DNA from: Inia geoffrensis
Lineage: Eukaryota > Chordata > Mammalia > Artiodactyla > Iniidae
NCBI GenBank assembly: GCA_036417435.1
Contig: CM070902.1
Span: 179,557,945-179,621,944, forward strand
Direction of reading: 5' to 3'
DNA: 64,000 nt
The notes under the pieces were generated by a model. The model was not told where the DNA came from. It saw nothing but the letters and a program-made list of their open reading frames with translations, and did not search any database. Shown one piece after another: positions 46,459 through 59,345 of the stretch. The position numbers were made by a program, and so were the translations under genes. How positions within the stretch are numbered: position 1 is the first letter of the stretch; every line of letters begins with the position of its first letter.

Positions 46459-46668
46459 GGGCTTCCCTGGTGGCGCAGTGGTTGAGAGTCCGCCTGCCGA
46501 TGCAGGGGACGCGGGTTCGTTCCCCGGTCCGGGAAGATACCACATGCCGCGGAGCGGCTGGGCCCGTGAGCCATGGCCGCTGAGCCTGCGCGTCCGGAGC
46601 CTGTGCTCCGCAGCGGGAGAGGCCACAGCAGTGAGAGGCCCACGTACCGCAAAAAAATAAAATAAAAT
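46459..46668 (+). mobile_element. CHR-type SINE, short form
   Basis: Complete head, B-box 'gggttcgttccc', body, AAAATA tail. Duplication aaaataggccttatt (46444-46458) and aaaatagtccttatt (46669-46683), one mismatch. Confidence 0.96.
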
Positions 46669-46683
46669 AAAATAGTCCTTATT

Positions 46684-47167
46684 TACTGCTTGTTCCTCAA
46701 TTAACCGGCTTGAGGTTGCCGTCTATTTTCTGCTGGGAGTCTAATTCGCGTGCAGAGTGAGCGTAAGAAGCATTTGGTACATGAGCAGGGAGAGGGCTGG
46801 CCTGATGCTGTGGACAAGACTTTTAGTGCATTGATCTAAGTAATCTGCCATGGAGCACAAGAGTGTGTGCAGTTGAGGGTACACATCACCAAAAAGAAAA
46901 AAACTGCCTTAAAAAGAGTCCTAATAACTCTCTGAAACTTTTTGTTAAATTTAGTTAAAATCACATGGTGATGTACAGCTTAATTTGATTACTAAGATAG
47001 TCTTAGTGAAACTTAAAGATATTCTTTAAAGTGCTTCCTCATGTATATTATCCAATACAACAATGGACGAAGAATTAGCAGAAAAAGATAGTGAGAAAGT
47101 AGATAAATATGGAAAAGAAGAGGAGCCGGGAATAAAAGGCTAACGTTGAATAAGTCATGAAGTTATT
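46684..47167. other. No gene seen
   Basis: Unique-looking, no long frame. Confidence 0.5.
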
Positions 47168-47182
47168 AATTGTTATAGCTTT

Positions 47183-47535
47183 ATTATTTTTTAAATTTAT
47201 TTATTTTTGGCTGTGTTGGCTTTTCGTTGCTGTGCATGGGCTTTGTCTAGCTGCGGCGAGCGGCGGCTACTCTTCATTGCGGTGTGCAGGCTTCTCATTG
47301 CGGTGGCTTCTCTTGCTGCGGAGCATGGGCTCTAGGCGCACGGGCTTCAGTAGTTGTGGCACGTGGGCTCAGTAGTTGTGGCTCGCGGGCTCTAGAGCGC
47401 AGGCTCAGTAGTTGTGGCGCACAGGCTTAGCTGCTCCGTGGCATGTGGGATCTCCCTGGACCAGGGCTTGAACCCGTGTCACCTGCATTGGCAGGCAGAT
47501 TCCTAACCACTGTGCCACCAAGGAAGACAGATATA
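47183..47535 (-). mobile_element. CHR-type SINE, long form
   Basis: Tail at left ('taaatttatttatttttggc'), body, head at the right with one change ('accaaggaaga'). Perfect 15-bp duplication aattgttatagcttt at 47168-47182 and 47536-47550. Confidence 0.95.
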
Positions 47536-47550
47536 AATTGTTATAGCTTT

Positions 47551-48669
47551 CTTACTGAACATGATTTTGCTAAAACTTCCAACAAAAACAAAGCCTTAAC
47601 AAAATGCCTTTTTTGAAGATTTTATATAGGAACCAATTTAGCTCTGTCCCAGTGTACTTTTACTGAGGGGATAAACAGAAATTTTAAAAGTGTAGCTTGT
47701 CCATAAACCATGAAGACCATGTGTCCTAGGGGAATTACAGAGTGAAGGTTCTTATACGGCAGCACCAAATGACCTTATACCCACAAGCAGGAGCTTGGGT
47801 GGGGTGAAAGGTAACAGTGGCCGTGGAGGTGGGCCGGCTTGGAGTCAGCTCGTTGGAGCTTAGGGTGTCTCACTTCTGGAGTATATTTCTCTGGTTGGGC
47901 TCTTCTCACCTGTCAGTTTTGCAATCTTCCTGTTGAGCAGATTCATCTGATCAGGGATTATATTACTAGCTAAGCAGAGCCTCTGATCACTTTTCCAGTG
48001 AGGAGAGCATTTTCTTGACAACAGCTTCTCAGGTAGCAGAGGAGAGAGATGTTTGCGTGTCATTGACTTCGCGTCTCGTTCAGCTTGAACTCGGAAATCA
48101 AAGCCTCACGCGCATATCAATACTTCGAACGCTGAAGTGAGCTCAAGAAGGTGAGAAAGTCCTACCAGGGTAACCAGCTGGACTTTTTCACTGCTCAAAA
48201 TGTGGTTTTCATTATAAATGAATTGGCCTCCGGGGGAGAATATTCAGTAAGCACCATCTAAACAAAGTGATCTGCGTAAATGAAGGCGTGAAGGCTGGGA
48301 TCTGCGGGTGAACACATGTCACAGAGACAGCTTTGCGTAAGACCCACGAAGGTCTGCCCCGCATTACTCAGTGGGGATGTGGGCAGGTCACGCTTAGGTC
48401 CCCCGTGCAGAGGTAAGGAGGAAACATTTTACTTCCCTGCAACAAAAGTGTATCCCATGAATTGGTGGCGAGTTCTCTCCCAGAGCTTTCTGAGAGATGG
48501 ACAATTCTGTCTCTGGGAAAAAGCGAGTGTGGGTTTCTAAAATCCAAGGAGCAGAATACGGGTATATTTTGATACCTGGAGTCACTAGAGCCCCACTCAA
48601 CCTTTAGCCTTCACCACATTTTACTACCAGTTGAGGGACTAAAGTCATAAAGTCCCTCCAGTGATATAG
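47551..48669. other. No gene seen
   Basis: Unique-looking; frames of 67-74 residues without features. Confidence 0.5.
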
Positions 48670-49225
48670 ACATCTTACGTCACTCCTGCTGAAAGTCTCG
48701 TTGAGGTCCCGTGTTTCTTTCAAAGCAAAAGTGAAGCACTTCCAGTGGGTCTCAGGCCCTCGCCCCGGCGTTTGCCTCTGATTTAGCTCCGTTGCACGGC
48801 CTCCGTCTGTCCTCGCTCAGGGCTCACTCTGCTCTCACCGCATGGCCCCTGTCCGTTCACAGCCTTTGCTCTGGCCTCTCCCCCGCAGGGCTGCTCTCCC
48901 CAGGCATCTGCGCGGCCTCTTGCCATTGGCTGGAATTCATTTGCCCTGCCCACGCTCCTTGATGGAGCAAACTGCAACCATCTCCCACTTCACCCTCTTC
49001 ACCCCCTTTACTCTGTCCCACTTTTATTCTGCTTCCAAAGCATGTGTCACCTTCGAAAATACTATAATTTATTTATATGTTTATTTTTGTCATCCTCCTG
49101 TCTCCCACCTGGATGTAGGTAGCATGACGCAAAGGTCTTTGATCCTTTTACTCACTAGGGCGTCATTAGCACTTAGAGCAGTGGCTGGCTTGTACTCAGG
49201 GGCAGATAAATATTTGCTTAATTTT
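48670..49225 (+). mobile_element. L2 LINE 3' end
   Basis: Follows L2 3' order: 'cagcctttgctctggcctct', 'catctgcgcggcctcttgcc', 'tttatttatatgtttatttt', 'gtctcccacctggatgtagg', 'cagtggctggcttgtactca' and 'ataaatatttgctt'. The 158-residue frame 48842-49318 lies on it and is not a gene. Confidence 0.8.
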
Positions 49226-49387
49226 GATAACTGCACGTGTAAACAAGAACAACTTATTCAAAACGCATTTAAAAAAATCCGAAACCTAAAAATATCTCAA
49301 ACACATGCGTTTTACTAGGAAGTAGACAGTACCACTTAAAGAATTCGTAAGTCCTTAAAGTATACAACTTGCTATTCAGAGTAGTGA

Positions 49388-49550
49388 TCGGCAAACTATG
49401 GCCTGGGCCCAATGTGGCTAGTTTGTTTGTTTTGTTTTGAATCAGAGTGTTATTGGAACCCAGCCCCTCCCACTCGCTTATATCGTCCAAGGCAGCTTCT
49501 CATCTGTAAGAGCAGAGCTGAGCGAACCTTAGTTTGCTGACACTGATTTG
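49388..49550 (-). mobile_element. hAT-like DNA transposon remnant
   Basis: Same family as 37255-37447 in the opposite orientation: 'gatcggcaaactatggcctg', 'ttattggaacccagcc' and 'agagctgagcgaacc'. Confidence 0.7.
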
Positions 49551-50354
49551 GATCAAAGTTACAGGCATACATTCCAGCAGTTATCTAAATAAATGTTTTC
49601 ACCTATATGTTAGGAGAGTAGAAGGAACCTAAGGGCCGGAGACTGTCTGAAGCGTCTTTGCTCCTGCACTGCAGCTGCCTGTCCTTCCCACTCACTCCAA
49701 AGTACCTTAAGTGTTGGAATTCTCCAGTGGTCTCTGACCTTCAGCTGAAATTGAAATCTGCCCGAATTCTAAAGTAAACAACTCCTTGAAGTCCCATCAG
49801 GGTTGTTTTATTACTCAGAATGGTCTATTTTCCATACTATTATTAGGCATCTTTAACATATTACAATAACCTGGATTATTCAGTGCCTGTGTCCTCAGTG
49901 ATCTCCTTCCCTTTAAAAAGCAGTCCCCTTGATGTTCTCTGAAAGGTATTCAGACACTATTGTACTACACTTATACTTCAATAATTTTCTTGAAGGAAGA
50001 TATAATTTTCCTTAACATTTAACCCTAATGTAAAATTAGTGTACCCTATACAGCAGTAGCATTGTTACCCTAATAGCTGCATTATAACTAACGATAGAGA
50101 AAAGGCAGATTAAGACGGCAGGATTATCATTATGCTTCACAAAGCATAGGATGCTAGTACTTTTAAGGGGATTCATTTAGGCGTTATTTTAAATAACACT
50201 TAATTGAATATATTCAAAGAGCTTCTCTTAGCAGAAATTGGAGTCAACCTGAGGCAAGTTTCTGGATAATTCAAGAGAAAAATTATCTTTCCTTAATTCT
50301 CTAGATACTTTTAGATGATATTTTACATGTGTCACGTGTGAATGTGTGTGTTAA
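49551..50354. other. No gene seen
   Basis: Unique AT-rich sequence with no recognisable repeat. Confidence 0.5.
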
Positions 50355-50605
50355 GATAGATAGATGATTAGATGGATGGATAGATAGATGGATAGATGGG
50401 TGGATGGATGGATAGATGGATGGATGGATAGGTAGGTAGGTAGGTAGATAGAAAGAGAGATAGATGATAGGTAGATGGAAGGATGGATGGATAGATGGAT
50501 AGATGGATAGATAGGTAGATAGATAGATATATGGAAGGATGGATGGATAGATAGATGGATAGATGGATAGATGGATGGATGGATAGATAGATAGACAGAT
50601 AAATA
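50355..50605. repeat. GATA/GATG-type compound simple repeat
   Basis: About 250 bases of imperfect TAGA, TGGA, GATG and TAGG tetranucleotides. The two 117-residue minus frames (Ser/Ile/Tyr/Pro-rich) are the repeat read through. Likely variable in length. Confidence 0.97.
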
Positions 50606-51379
50606 GGTAGGAAGAATAGAGTGTTTGCCTGGAGGTTGGCCTATAGAAAGGCATTCAATAAGTATTATTGTTCTTTTCCTGTACATTCTTTTATTTCTCA
50701 CCAATAAATATCAGAAGTTGAGAAGACTTTAGAAAATTCTTATTAATAGAATGCATGGAAATAGCCAAATTGGGTAATAGTGACATTACAGGTTTGGTGT
50801 TAGACCTGAATCATCCAGCTAAACTTTTTATTTGAAACATCCAATCAGACAACTGTCTGATTCGTTTGGAACTCTGTAAACATAGGCTAAAGAAAACATA
50901 TTTGCAGGGCAATTAAAGCTAGCAGGATTGTTGTCCTACCACCTTAAATACCATTCTTCACGTCATTACAATATTAAAGGGTATGCATGCACATTTGATT
51001 CACAACAAATATTTATTTAGCACCTACCAAGATCAGAAAATAGCTGTTGAAAAATATGAGCATATCTGCTGCCTTATCTGCTCCAGCACCGGCTGTCATT
51101 ATTGATGGATGTTGCAGAGTTGTGGGACTAGGGACACACTACCACACTGTCAGCCACGGAGTCCAACACGGTAGGATTTTGAGGTGTGTAGAAGGAAGAT
51201 CAGACCAAAAAGGGGAGGCTTGGATGAGACATTTCTCCCCTGACTTCAACTGGGAAGATGCAGATGCAGGGGGCATCCAACGCAGGTGCACCTTCCAGGA
51301 GCGCTTCAGTACGTGCCTGTATTGAAACTGCAGGCACCCTGTGGGCTCCTTCCATCCATGCTCCACTCTCGTCAGTTGC
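50606..51379. other. No gene seen
   Basis: Unique-looking. The 92-residue frame 51047-51325 has no recognised domain. Confidence 0.45.
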
Positions 51380-52045
51380 GAGAGCCAGCTTTGCTCTTTC
51401 TCTTCTCAGTGTTTGCTCAGCAAGTCCTTTCCTCGTCTCCTGTTTGCACAGCTAGTTCCCACACCCTCTTCAGGTCTCAGTTTTAAACCTTCTTCTTGGG
51501 ACTTCCCTGGTGGCACAGTGGTTGAGAGTCTGCCTGCCGATGCAGGGGACACGGGTTCGAGCCCGGGTCCAGGAAGATCCCACATGCCGCAGAGCAACTT
51601 AGCCCGTGCGCCACAACTACTGAAGCCCATGTGCCTAGAGCCCATGCTCCGCTACAAGAGAAGCCACCGCAGTGAGAAGCCCTTGCACCGCAGCGAAGAG
51701 TAGCCCCTTCCTGTTGCAACTATAGGAAGCCCACATGCAGCAACAAAGACCCAACGCAGCCAAAAATAAATAAATAAAATTTAAAAATTTATTTTAAAAA
51801 AACCCCTCTTCTTCAGAGTGACCATCCTCAACTCTTAGAATTCACCTGATGCTCCAAATTGTGCTCCCATAGAAGTCTTTTTTTCATTGTACTCGTAATT
51901 ATTTGTTTAATGTATATTTTCTTCAACAAAGTAAAATCTCTATCTAATGTGTATGCTCACTGTTCGTGTAACATCTGTACCTCCAGAGATGAAGACAGTG
52001 CCCGGTGCTCATGTGTACGCATAATAAATGCTTGCTGAGTGAACA
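51380..52045 (+). mobile_element. L2 LINE 3' end, split by a SINE
   Basis: 'cacaccctcttcaggtctca' before the SINE and 'cagagtgaccatcctcaact' to 'taataaatgcttgctgagtg' after it follow the L2 3' end. Confidence 0.7.
51498..51799 (+). mobile_element. CHR-type SINE, long form, in L2
   Basis: Head 'gggacttccctggtggcaca', B-box 'gggttcgagccc', body, tail 'aaaaataaataaataaaatt'. Flanks aaaccttcttctt (51485-51497) and aaacccctcttctt (51800-51813) are a slightly altered duplication. Confidence 0.94.
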
Positions 52046-53704
52046 GTAGAGAAGTCTGGTGAGAGGACTGTAAGTTTCAATGGCATATCATTTAGGTGTG
52101 GTGAGAGGCAGACAGCAAGATGGGATCAGTCACACAAGAGATTTACCTGTGAAGGGAGTGAGAGAAAGTAGGGCGAGCCTTGTTGTGATGCGGTTCCAAA
52201 GACCATTTGAGCCAGCCAGTGGGGAGTCCCTGACCATAGGTGCCCACTGGAAGAGTCACAGAGCTCCCTGGAGTGGGTCTGCTGAGTATCCCCAGCGTGC
52301 CAGTCACGAGTTGGGAGCAGCCAGGGCGGAAGCTCCCGGGACGGCAGCTGGGTGACCACACAGCGATGCTCCCTTTAGGAGGAGAACAGAGCGTCACATT
52401 CTGATGACTGCCGTGCAGTAACACCCAGGGAGATTCCCTACCAGATGGCCTTTGGGGATGATCGCTTACAAAAAAACCTCTAAAAATACATGAGCATAGT
52501 CAAGTGAAAGGTAAGGTAACATTGATGACTGTTATATTTTATTCGGCATAGGAATTTTGATCTAGCTGTGATAAAGTTTTGCTTCTTGTTTTTACTTTTC
52601 CAATACCAAAATAAAATATTAAACCTTTGCAAGAAGATGTGAAAAAGAAGATTAAAATAGTGCTTATAAATGGCAGCTTTTCTTGACCCAGACTGTACGA
52701 ACTACTTACTTACGTTACATCAGTGGAATTGACACTTTTATCTCATTAATCATCTCTAACGTACAGTTGGTAGCCTACCACGTAAGACCAGCCAGGGCAG
52801 AAAACCTTGCATGATGCTTTTATGTCCAATGGATAGTCAGGCAGTGTGCAGTGTGGTCCCTGGCATCTAGGCTACCCCCCAGACTTAGTTGATGGTTGTG
52901 TTTCAACAAAGTAGGCCATTTAAAGCAAGAAGATGCATTGCCTATGCTACCAGATTTATCTAGCAAGCAAGTTAAAGATGATTTGACTGAGACAACCTTC
53001 CCCGGGGACAAAAGCACAAAAAACGTAAATACTTGTAAATCTTTAAGAAATTGCCAAGACCTGTGGGCTATAGGCTGACAATGCTTCATGTCACGATCTT
53101 GATATGCTTCATGCAAAAGTCTCAAATCCTGGCAGTTAGGAGTGGGCTTTAGGAAGCTCTATTTTGTGCAGAGTATGTCAATTAGGATCAGACTCCGTGG
53201 GCCTCTATAGACTCAGGCTAAAGCACAGAGTCTGGGTTCAGTGGGGATACCCCAATTCACCCTGACATGACTTGAAATTACCAAGGACCCCCTTTTGCTG
53301 TTGTCTGGAGGATGGATTTTTAATAGTCACGCAAGAGCTCAATTCCATCTAGAAGCCTCTAAGGTGGCCTACTATTTATTCAAGATCTGTCCAAACCATG
53401 TCCCAAATGACTTGTGCCCATGAAATCAGGTAAAAAGTGCTGACTCTGGGTACTTGATTTCTTTCTTCCTTTAGAAAGGTGATATTTACAAAATGGATGA
53501 CACGTGAATAGGATTCTCAAAGATAAAGTCAATAAAAGCATCATTCCCAGCACCACTAAAGAATATTTTCAAGTTATTGCAAAATTAAAAAGCTGAAGTA
53601 TAAATAAGAAAGATGCAAAGTATGTGTTTTGTGAATGAGACCAATAACTCTCTGTCATTCGATTCAGCGATCGAGTTTCCATAACTCTCTTACAGCTATT
53701 TTTG
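52046..53704. other. No gene recognised
   Basis: Overlapping frames of 77-93 residues at 52080-52424 and one of 101 at 52820-53125 (minus) show no known features. No repeat named. Confidence 0.4.
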
Positions 53705-54250
53705 TCTTCAACTGAGTGTGTATTTATTGAGTGCCAAGCGCTGTTCAAGGAGCTGGGGATACAGGCGGGAACGCGAGGCCCTGACCCCTTGGAGCTTATC
53801 TTATAGGAGGAGAAGACAGTTAATAATGAGATATGCAGGTAAAGATACTGTAAGCCAAAAATTATTAAGAACTACAGGAAAAGTCGTATGTGTTAGAAAA
53901 AAAAAGATAGAAACTTTCCCCCAGAGTTAAGATACCATGACGCTCACACTAAAAAGAAAGAAAAGAGGAAGGCTAAGGGGAAAAGTAAAACACAGGAAGG
54001 AACTAGACAGTGCAGAGGAGAGGGAAGGGGCTGGATGGGCTCTCGTCCCTAGAGCTGTTGCAGAAGAGTCCGCGGGGAGGGGACGCGGGAGCAGAGGACG
54101 GATTTCAGGTGAGGGAGGAGAACGTAGCGGTAAACCCGGGAGAAGAGCTGCCGGGAAGGGGAGACATCAGACGCTGAAGCCCTGATCTGCGGGCCTGGCT
54201 GAGAAGCTGAGGTAGCACTGAGGAGACCAGTGCGGCTGAAGGGAGGCGGA
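53705..54250. mobile_element. Possible ancient mammalian repeat
   Basis: 'tatttattgagtgccaagcg', 'gagctggggatacagg' and 'ccttggagcttatcttatag' match the start of a mammal-wide repeat; 53960-54250 is its purine-rich continuation. Family unnamed; related in type to 29400-29690. Confidence 0.5.
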
Positions 54251-54324
54251 CGGGGCAGCAGTAGCAGTAGACGCACTGTGGTGAAGGAGTTACGTGTTAC
54301 TAACTGAAAGCGAGTTCCTGGCTA

Positions 54325-54658
54325 TCTTAATCGGTCTGGGCTGCTGGACCACAGTACCACACACTGGGGGGCTTCAGCGCAAACATTGCCCACGCTTGGC
54401 CGGTGGTCCAATGTCAGGGCTCCGGTGAAAGCCCTTCTCCTAGTTTACAGACTCCCTCACATGGCAGAGAGCGGAGAGAGGCTGCGAGTCTCTGTGTCTC
54501 CTCTTGTAAGGCCACTAACCCCACCCGTCAGGGCTCCGCCCTTACGGCTTGAGCATCCCTCAAGGGCCCCATCTCCTAACACCATCACTTTTGGACATAG
54601 GATTTCAATGTATGACTCTGGCGGGGATACAGACATTCAGTCCCTGATACCAGGCACT
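54325..54658 (+). mobile_element. Ancient repeat (probable DNA-type)
   Basis: 'gtctgggctgctggaccaca', 'ctcacatggcagagagcgga', 'ccccatctcctaacaccatc' and 'gggatacagacattcagtcc' follow a common old mammalian element. Family uncertain. Confidence 0.55.
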
Positions 54659-57600
54659 TCTAGGTTTTATTGAATTTTATTTACCCAGTTTTATTGGGTC
54701 CTGGTGAGGAATCTGCCTGTGAGGTTCTGGAAGCATCTGGAGCATGACCTATGCCACAGGCTGGGAAGGCGAAGATTGGAAGCCAGAGAAGGAAGAAGAT
54801 GGGATCCAACCCCAGCCGCTGGGAAGCGCCATGCTTAGGTTACACAGGAGGTGCTTCCATCTGTGTGACCGCTGGGTGAGGATTTCTTAGTAATTCACTG
54901 TTGCCCGCATTGTTCGCCACTAGAATCCTTACTGCACAACCCCACCTGGTCTCTTAAGAAGGTTGAGGGTGACTTTACAATTTATCATCCAAAATGGGGC
55001 CCACTGAGTAGTGAAAGGGGAGCACGTAAAATTACTCCAGGATACTAAGAAATAAGCCAGGGCTGTTCCACGAAAACTCACATGCATGGTTATCCCGCTT
55101 TACGTGCAGGAGCTCAGCCCCATTCACGCCAGCCCTGGGCGCTGGAGTCCCCTGACCTGGGAACCCTGGGCTGAGTGTCCAGACTTGTGAGGTGCGCCCC
55201 TCAGGTCGTTCAAATCTACCAGGGTTCTGGACACAGACCTGCAAAACCGAAAGCCCCGGGGACCCGTCCGCACCTCAGACTTCGGGGTCTCAGTCATTTC
55301 CCACTGAGCTTGATTGAGCCCCACTCTCTTCAAAGTGTGGGACTCTTTCACCCTTACTTGCAAAATATCCTCCGGAATTCAGGCTTTCAGAAAACAAAAG
55401 CCTGAAAGAAAACGACTTTAGGTATTTCTTGCTTCTTGCCCCATATCACACTTTAGCTCCATTGGGGGGAGGGGCAAATGGTTCCTTTCTTTCGTGTGTA
55501 TTTTCAGGACCCTTCGAGAGGTAGGTGTCAGAGATTACCGAGAGACATCAGAGGGCCAGTTTCATTACTGCCAAAGCTGACGGAGGGAGGGGTTTCGGAT
55601 GTATGGCCAAGTGAGCTCATAAACACTTCACCTACTGGGATCACTTACCCACTTGGTCACTGATGGAGTTGGACCATTCCGGGTCCCCTCGGTAGGGGCA
55701 GAGCCCACTCAGAAAGGTCACAGTGTGTATGAGCAGAGGTGTGACAGGCTGCTTCCACAGGACAGAGCCAAGAGGGACTCGATCCCACACTGCAGATAAA
55801 CGACTTCTCCTCCCCTGGTGAGCTGCAGTCCACATAGGGAAGCAGAAGTGTTTCTATAGCCCACGCCCAAGAATACAGGAACACATGACAAGGGAAAAGC
55901 ATCTTCCCAGCGTGAGCTCTTTTCCCCTGACTTGTCTATGGCAGCAAAGCCAAAGTAAAGTTAATATTTCCATGAATAGTTCTGCCGAAACTGTAGGCTT
56001 TATACTTCCAGCAACTTGAAAAAAAGAATCTAATTCTCTTCCCTAATGTGCGGTTCAAAGTAGGTCTTCAGTAAATATTTGTTACACATGTCTGCACGAA
56101 CAGATGAATTGGGGCTTCATTTTATGCCTCTGCACAGAAGTCTTCAAATGACTCACTCTAATTCATAGGTTAGAGCGGAATTTTCTGACACTAGAATCCA
56201 GCGCTTTCACATCCGATCTAGCAAATCTTTCCACGTCCCGCTGTACCGTTGGCACCAGCCGTCTCCCTTTGCAACCAAAGGACCTGGTTAGAGTTCGTTC
56301 CGCCGTGTTCACGTCCATTGCTGATTATTGGGATTACGTTGCTTTTCTCCCTACCCCACCCCTGCCTATCCTTCAACAACCAGTTCCAATTCCACCTTTT
56401 CCCATAAATTCCTGATTACACTACACCAAAGTTTCATTTACCCCAGACTACTATAACTTAATACTGACTTGTGCAATTCAACTGTTATTTTTCAAATACT
56501 GCCTTGTATGGCTGTGGAATTCTGCCATTGTCCACATTTTCCCCCTTAAATGAAAATGATTCTGGAGGATGAGAAACACGCCTACACTTTTCCTATTCGT
56601 TCTCACGCCTGGACGAGCTCTGAGCTGATCGTAGCAGCTCCTGCGTCTCTGACTGTGGTAAGTAAACAGGGCCTCCTGTGCTGGGTCATTTCCTGCCTGT
56701 GCTCTGCTCTCTAATGGCCACTGGACGCCCTTCCCGGCAATTCACGCCTCCGACGCCTGCCGCACTGTAATCAGACATCCTCCAAATAAGTAGGAGTTGA
56801 GCGCCTGCCACAGTGCGTGGCTTTGCCCAAGCGGAGGCGGCTGTTTTTCTAAGGCAATTCTGAGACATCATCCTTCTTCAAAATTAGCACATACTTCAGT
56901 TATTATTATTTGCACATTAATTAAAATTAGCACATAATTTCATCTCAGTTTTTTTTTTTCATCTCAGTTTAATTTTGACCATTACATTATACTTTCTCCT
57001 TGGATTAGTTTCAGAATAGGGTTATGTGATACAGTCTAAGTGAGAGCATATACTTTTACATTTTGGGGGGGCAACTTGCAACGGTATCACATGCCTAGAG
57101 ATGTATAAAATCTTGGTTAATAAGTTCCATTTCTGTATACAAAAGAAAAAGAAGGTGTGTGTAAAATTTATTTAAGGGGGTTATCTTGACATTTTTTAGA
57201 AGAATTGAAAGTTGAAAACTAGTCCTATGTCAAGAAATAGGGATTGATAAAATCAAATTCCGATATATGTATTATGTGTGTTGTGTATAAACATATGTGG
57301 TTAGTAAGATAATGTAAAATAATTTTATCTACATGTGGATAAGTTATGCTAAAAATTGCTAATGAAAACCATGGATGGCATATCACATTAAACAATATGA
57401 AATATGTAAACACACAAACAAAATGGAAGAAGTTTGTCTAAGACATTTACACAAAGGTAAGACTGTATTTATCTCTTAGTGAGGGGGCTGATTGTTTTTC
57501 TTTTATTCAGTTAGTATTATCCTATAGTTATTTTGGTTAGCTTGGGTGGCTTTGGAAATAATTTTAAATTTAAAACATAAGTATTTAGGCATGTTATTAT

Positions 57601-58020
57601 CAGGAGAATTTGAAAAAGATCTATACAGTCGATACATTTAATTATTGTTCTGAAGGTTGAATAACTCTGGGTGCGGGGAGGTGACATGGGGCTGACAGAC
57701 GTTTGTGGTAAAAGAGCTCTAAGTCATAAGAAAGAAAAGGGTTACCAAGGTTCGAAAAATACTCTCTACCTGCGTCCAGTGGGAAAAGTCCATCCTGTCC
57801 TAGAAGCTAAGGGACAGGGTGTGCAGTAATCTGTGCGGCAGTCTGCACAAGTTTATTTGCTGCCCCCAGACAAAAATGATTGCTAATTTATCATGAGAAT
57901 TCCCTTCTGTGCGTACAGGTCACAGAGTTGATGACGGGGCACGGTTTACAGGCAGTTTTCTTCCTTTTTACAAACAGTGATAAACTGTCATATTTTGCTT
58001 ATTATAAATAAGTTCAAGAT
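54659..58020. other. Long stretch without gene
   Basis: A short L2/MIR-type tail is likely at 56045-56110 ('cttcagtaaatatttgttac'). Near 56886-56990 two small words, aaattagcacata and catctcagttt, are each duplicated locally. Otherwise unique; frames to 81 residues without features. Confidence 0.45.
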
Positions 58021-58028
58021 AACAATGA

Positions 58029-58234
58029 GGGCTTCCCTGGTGGCGCAGCGGTTGGGGGTCCGCCTGCCGCTGCAGGGGACGCGGGTTCGTGCCCCGGTCC
58101 GGGAGGATCCCACATGCCGCGGAGCGGCTGGGTCCGTGAGCCGTGGCCGCTGAGCCTGCGCGTCCGGAGCCTGTGCTCCGCCACGGGAGAGGCCACAGCA
58201 GTGAGAGGCCCGCGTACCGCAAAAAAAAAAAAAA
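58029..58234 (+). mobile_element. CHR-type SINE, short form
   Basis: Complete head, GC-rich body with many CpGs, poly(A) tail. Short duplication aacaatga at 58021-58028 and 58235-58242. Open frames of 83-87 residues on the minus strand are the GC-rich body. Confidence 0.95.
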
Positions 58235-58242
58235 AACAATGA

Positions 58243-58894
58243 AAAAATGAATAGTTCAACAAGGAGACTTCAGGCATTCAGGGGAGGAGACCGAATAAGT
58301 GGTTATAGAGTCTGTGGACTTTATAACAACAATAGTTATTGTCGTCACAGAATCTTTTTTCCTGGCTTCATGCAATCATTTTAAACCATAATTAAGATTT
58401 ACAGTGGATGTAATGAACAGCTTAGTGTTAGGTCATTCTTTAGCGCCCGGACCATTCATTTTTTTATGTCCCACAGACTTTTTTACACGTACTTCTTGAG
58501 TGCCTGCTCTACGTTCCCAAAGCTGTGTTGAGCTTTGGCAGAGAACCATCACTCTTAAACTATGCTCTTAAGGAACTGAGGATTCCAGTTTGCATTAAAC
58601 TGTTTTGCACGGTAAGCTAACACCCTTGGTCCTAGCACACTCCCATGGGGTTTTACATGGCTTGCTTTGCAAAGAGCTAGAACAGGGCAGGACTTTCCCA
58701 GGTTGCCAGTGCCCCACCAAGCCCGTCCGCAGAGCAGGGCTTTGGAGACCTGAGCTGCCACTCCCCGAGGGGTGTTCCGGAACTCCTCAGCCAGCTGAAT
58801 CCGCCCAACAGAAAAATCCCTTCAGGCATAACCCACTCCTGCCTCGGGCTTTGATCCATTCGGACTTCTTCCCCAGCTCAGAGCCTCTTCTTGG
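58243..58894. other. No gene seen
   Basis: Unique-looking; nothing recognised. The 146-residue frame from 58605 continues into the L2. Confidence 0.45.
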
Positions 58895-59345
58895 CAGGCT
58901 CCTTGGGGTCTCATCTCAAATGTCCCTTCTTCAGGAGAGCTGCTCTAATTTCACTACCTGGGGTAGGTCTCCTCTTGTTATTTTTGATCTAACCGCCTGC
59001 AACCCTCTGTTTGTCCCTCCCCCGGGCAACAGTCACAGCCTGTAAACTGTTTATTCCTAGTTACGCATGTATCGTCACCACATCCTTTAGACTGTTAGCT
59101 GCATGAGGGCAGTGATCACGTTTCCCTTCACTGTTAAGTCCCTACTGCCCAGCACAATTTACAGAACACAGGAGAGGCACTCTGGAACTATTATGCGGCA
59201 TGCGGGATCTTAGTTCCCCAACCAGGGATCGAACCCATGCCCCCTGCCGTGGAAGCACGGAGTCTGAACCACTGGACCACCAGGGAAGTCTCTAGTTTTT
59301 GTTTGTTTGTTTGTTTTTCTTCTGTAACTATTTTTTGAATGAAAA
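58895..59345 (+). mobile_element. L2 LINE 3' end with nested SINE piece
   Basis: 'gtctcatctcaaatgtccct', 'ttcaggagagctgctctaat', 'agactgttagctgcatgagg', 'taagtccctactgcccagca', then after the insertion 'tttttgaatgaaaaaaatga'. This is the L2 3' order. Confidence 0.82.
59193..59320 (-). mobile_element. SINE head fragment with T-rich end on the head side
   Basis: Reverse tRNA-like head ('gatcgaacccatgc', 'ggaccaccagggaagt') without body. A T-rich gtttgtttg run lies at the head side (59296-59320), where a normal minus-strand SINE would have none. Flanks tctggaactatt (59181-59192) and tctgtaactatt (59321-59332) look like a duplication with one mismatch. Confidence 0.75.

Noticed and set aside
48842..49318. 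158-residue plus-strand frame
   Set aside because: Lies on the 3' end of an L2 element.
50355..50605. Ser/Pro/Ile-rich 117-residue frames
   Set aside because: Tetranucleotide simple repeat read through in two frames.
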